DNA from: Oscillospiraceae bacterium
GTDB lineage: Bacteria > Bacillota > Clostridia > Oscillospirales > Ruminococcaceae
NCBI GenBank assembly: GCA_900752625.1
Contig: CAADWC010000225.1
Coordinates: forward strand, 1 to 7,353
Length of the DNA: 7,353 nucleotides
Direction of reading: 5' to 3'
Below the pieces are notes generated by a model. That model was not told the DNA's origin. It made no database searches and saw only the letters and a program-made list of their open reading frames with translations. Shown one piece after another: positions 6,723 through 7,353 of the stretch; the first letter of the stretch is position 1, and each line of letters opens with the position of its first letter. The translations under genes and the position numbers were made by a program.

Positions 6723-6943
6723 AAACAGAGTATTATCGGATTGATGATCTGAATTTGATCGGTAAAATAGAAAACTTTGTGCCTTATATTTTTAAGCCCT
6801 CCGAGGGGTGGGTCGTAGATAATGGATCTGTTTTAACTGATAGAGTATTCGGATATGACGGTGAAAGTATCGGGGCGTCTGATATGCTGGTCAGGGCTGA
6901 AAAAATTACAAAAGACGAGGCGATGAAAATTATTAATGGATAA
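6719..6943 (+). CDS. Small protein, candidate immunity protein to the MuF toxin
   Basis: This 74-aa acidic cytoplasmic protein has no signal peptide or membrane segment. Its ATG overlaps the toxin stop codon (ATGA), so it should be made whenever the toxin is. GAAAGG (6702-6706) and AAGG (6713-6716) lie upstream. Key parts are EYYRIDDLN (4-12), YIFKPSEGWVVDNGSVLTDR (23-42), FGYDGESIG (44-52), and a C-terminal KITKDEAMKIING. The pattern resembles small acidic proteins I have seen encoded after toxin or effector genes in Firmicutes, but no family name can be given with confidence. Position immediately after a polymorphic toxin domain is the classic place for an immunity gene. That role is inference; a minor structural or accessory protein is the alternative. 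Confidence 0.8.
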   Translation: MKTEYYRIDDLNLIGKIENFVPYIFKPSEGWVVDNGSVLTDRVFGYDGESIGASDMLVRAEKITKDEAMKIING

Positions 6944-7139
6944 CAGCTGAACGTCTTATATATTTGCGAGGGTGCGATCAAGGCGATGTCGGTTGTAACT
7001 AATCAGGGCGAAGTTTATATTTTGAATAAGAAGTCTTGACGATCGTCCGAAAAGCAAAGAAGAGATAGCCCAAATGATTGAGTATATGCTCAATACTGAC
7101 GAGGACGGAAATCCGGAAAAAGATAAGAATGGCAGATAA
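6944..7139 (+). pseudogene. Small frame-disrupted reading frame, or a gene using +1 frameshifting
   Basis: Right after the 74-aa gene, the same frame stays open and reads NVLYICEGAIKAM, then SVVTNQGEVYILNKKS, stopping at TGA 7037-7039. The +1 frame continues without a gap from CTT at 7035 as LDDRPKSKEEIAQMIEYMLN and then an acidic tail, to TAA at 7137-7139. Joined, the two halves look like one ~60-residue protein. The first possible ATG is at 6986, with only a distant GAGG, and no good start is seen for the full stretch. Either the gene decayed by a one-base change, or ribosomes shift +1 at TCT-TGA-C (7034-7040), which resembles known +1 sites with a slow UGA-C stop. It may be a second immunity protein or its remnant. 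The family was not recognised. Confidence 0.45.
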
Positions 7140-7152
7140 ACCGCGTAATTTT

Positions 7153-7183
7153 TACCGCTCCGCTCAGACGAGGCGGTATTTTT
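7153..7183 (+). terminator. Rho-independent terminator after the MuF/immunity genes
   Basis: TACCGC (7153-7158) pairs with GCGGTA (7173-7178), and the stem can extend inward with one bulge (TC with GA). TTTTT follows at 7179-7183. It lies 13 bases after the stop of the frame-disrupted small gene. It would reduce transcription from the packaging genes into the scaffold and capsid genes. Confidence 0.78.
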
Positions 7184-7206
7184 ATACCATAATTTAATAC
7201 GTATAC

Positions 7207-7240
7207 AAGCGCTTTGCATTACGCAGGGCGCTTTTATTAT
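7207..7240 (+). terminator. Second hairpin, weak terminator or leader structure
   Basis: AAGCGC (7207-7212) pairs with GCGCTT (7228-7233), and an inner TGC/GCA pairing (7215-7217 with 7223-7225) extends the stem. The following tract is TTATTAT, so the U-run is interrupted. It may be a tandem back-up terminator. Because it overlaps a possible promoter, a regulatory role is also possible. Confidence 0.5.
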
Positions 7241-7243
7241 ACT
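7214..7243 (+). promoter_or_regulatory. Weak promoter candidate before the scaffold gene
   Basis: TTGCAT (7214-7219), an 18-base spacer and TATACT (7238-7243) would start transcripts near 7250, just before the scaffold ribosome binding site. The -35 matches consensus only in TTG. Two hairpins precede this site, so the head genes need either a promoter here or read-through. Support is modest. Confidence 0.3.
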
Positions 7244-7272
7244 TAAAATTCAAGAAAGCGAGGTAAAAACCT

Positions 7273-7353
7273 ATGAAGACACATGGAATCAGGATACCGA
7301 TGCAGTTTTTTGCGGGGGATCCCCCTGCTGGCGGAAGCGGTGACCCCCCTGCC
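7273..7353 (+). CDS. Phage scaffolding protein, N-terminal fragment (runs off the window)
   Basis: The frame opens at ATG 7273, with GAGG (7260-7263) 9 bases upstream, and stays open for 27 codons to the window edge. The N-terminus has IPMQFFAGDPPAGG, resembling the LQFFA-type start followed by a Gly/Pro/acid-rich stretch that is characteristic of scaffolding proteins in Firmicute phages. Scaffolding protein guides capsid assembly and is then released or cleaved. Its place after portal and MuF, and normally before the major capsid gene, fits. A capsid protein with a similar start is the alternative. Confidence 0.75.
   Translation, partial: MKTHGIRIPMQFFAGDPPAGGSGDPPA

Noticed and set aside
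1..7353. CRISPR array or insertion sequence
   Set aside because: No regularly spaced repeats, transposase frame or terminal inverted repeats with target duplications were seen.

Overview
The window is the DNA-packaging and head-assembly start of a tailed bacteriophage or prophage. The host is probably a low- to mid-GC Firmicute of the gut Clostridia type. The basis is strong AGGAGG-like ribosome binding sites, TTG starts, T-tailed hairpin terminators, and the gene order small terminase, large terminase, SPP1-type portal, MuF minor head protein, then the start of a scaffolding protein. All genes lie on the + strand. No integrase, tRNA or att site is visible, so a free phage and a prophage cannot be told apart, and the genus is an inference.

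Layout. Positions 1-67 hold what is probably the last 21 codons of an unidentified upstream gene, closed by a terminator (91-118). An AT-rich intergenic stretch (120-310) carries a direct repeat, a long perfect inverted repeat and a good extended -10 promoter. It drives a two-gene cassette: a 358-aa soluble protein of an uncharacterised family (311-1387) and a translationally coupled membrane protein with about four transmembrane segments (1384-1875). The cassette ends in its own terminator (1884-1908). Hand-counted 60-base rows inside it are 11/60 and 13/60 G+C, against 34/60 and 36/60 in the packaging genes. With its own promoter and terminator it has the form of a phage 'moron' (cargo), plausibly an anti-phage or superinfection-exclusion pair, but the function is unknown.

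The packaging and head genes follow tightly: terS (1946-2329, TTG start), terL (2314-3609), portal (3626-4987, TTG start) and a 584-aa MuF protein (4968-6722). The MuF protein is a polymorphic-toxin chimera: residues ~1-303 are head protein, ~304-430 a linker, and ~431-550 a RelA/SpoT-like nucleotide pyrophosphokinase domain. Base composition turns AT-rich where that domain begins. A 74-aa gene overlapping its stop by 4 bases (6719-6943) is the obvious candidate immunity gene. After it lies a small broken or +1-frameshifted reading frame (to 7139), then a terminator (7153-7183), a second hairpin (7207-7233), and the first 27 codons of the scaffolding protein (7273-7353).

How the parts may work together. 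TerS and TerL package DNA through the portal. The MuF protein sits inside the head near the portal and, as known for SPP1 gp7, may leave with the DNA, which would deliver a (p)ppGpp-, (p)ppApp- or tRNA-modifying toxin into the next cell. The downstream small protein would protect the producing cell. The delivery and immunity parts are inference; the domain architecture and overlap are read from the sequence.
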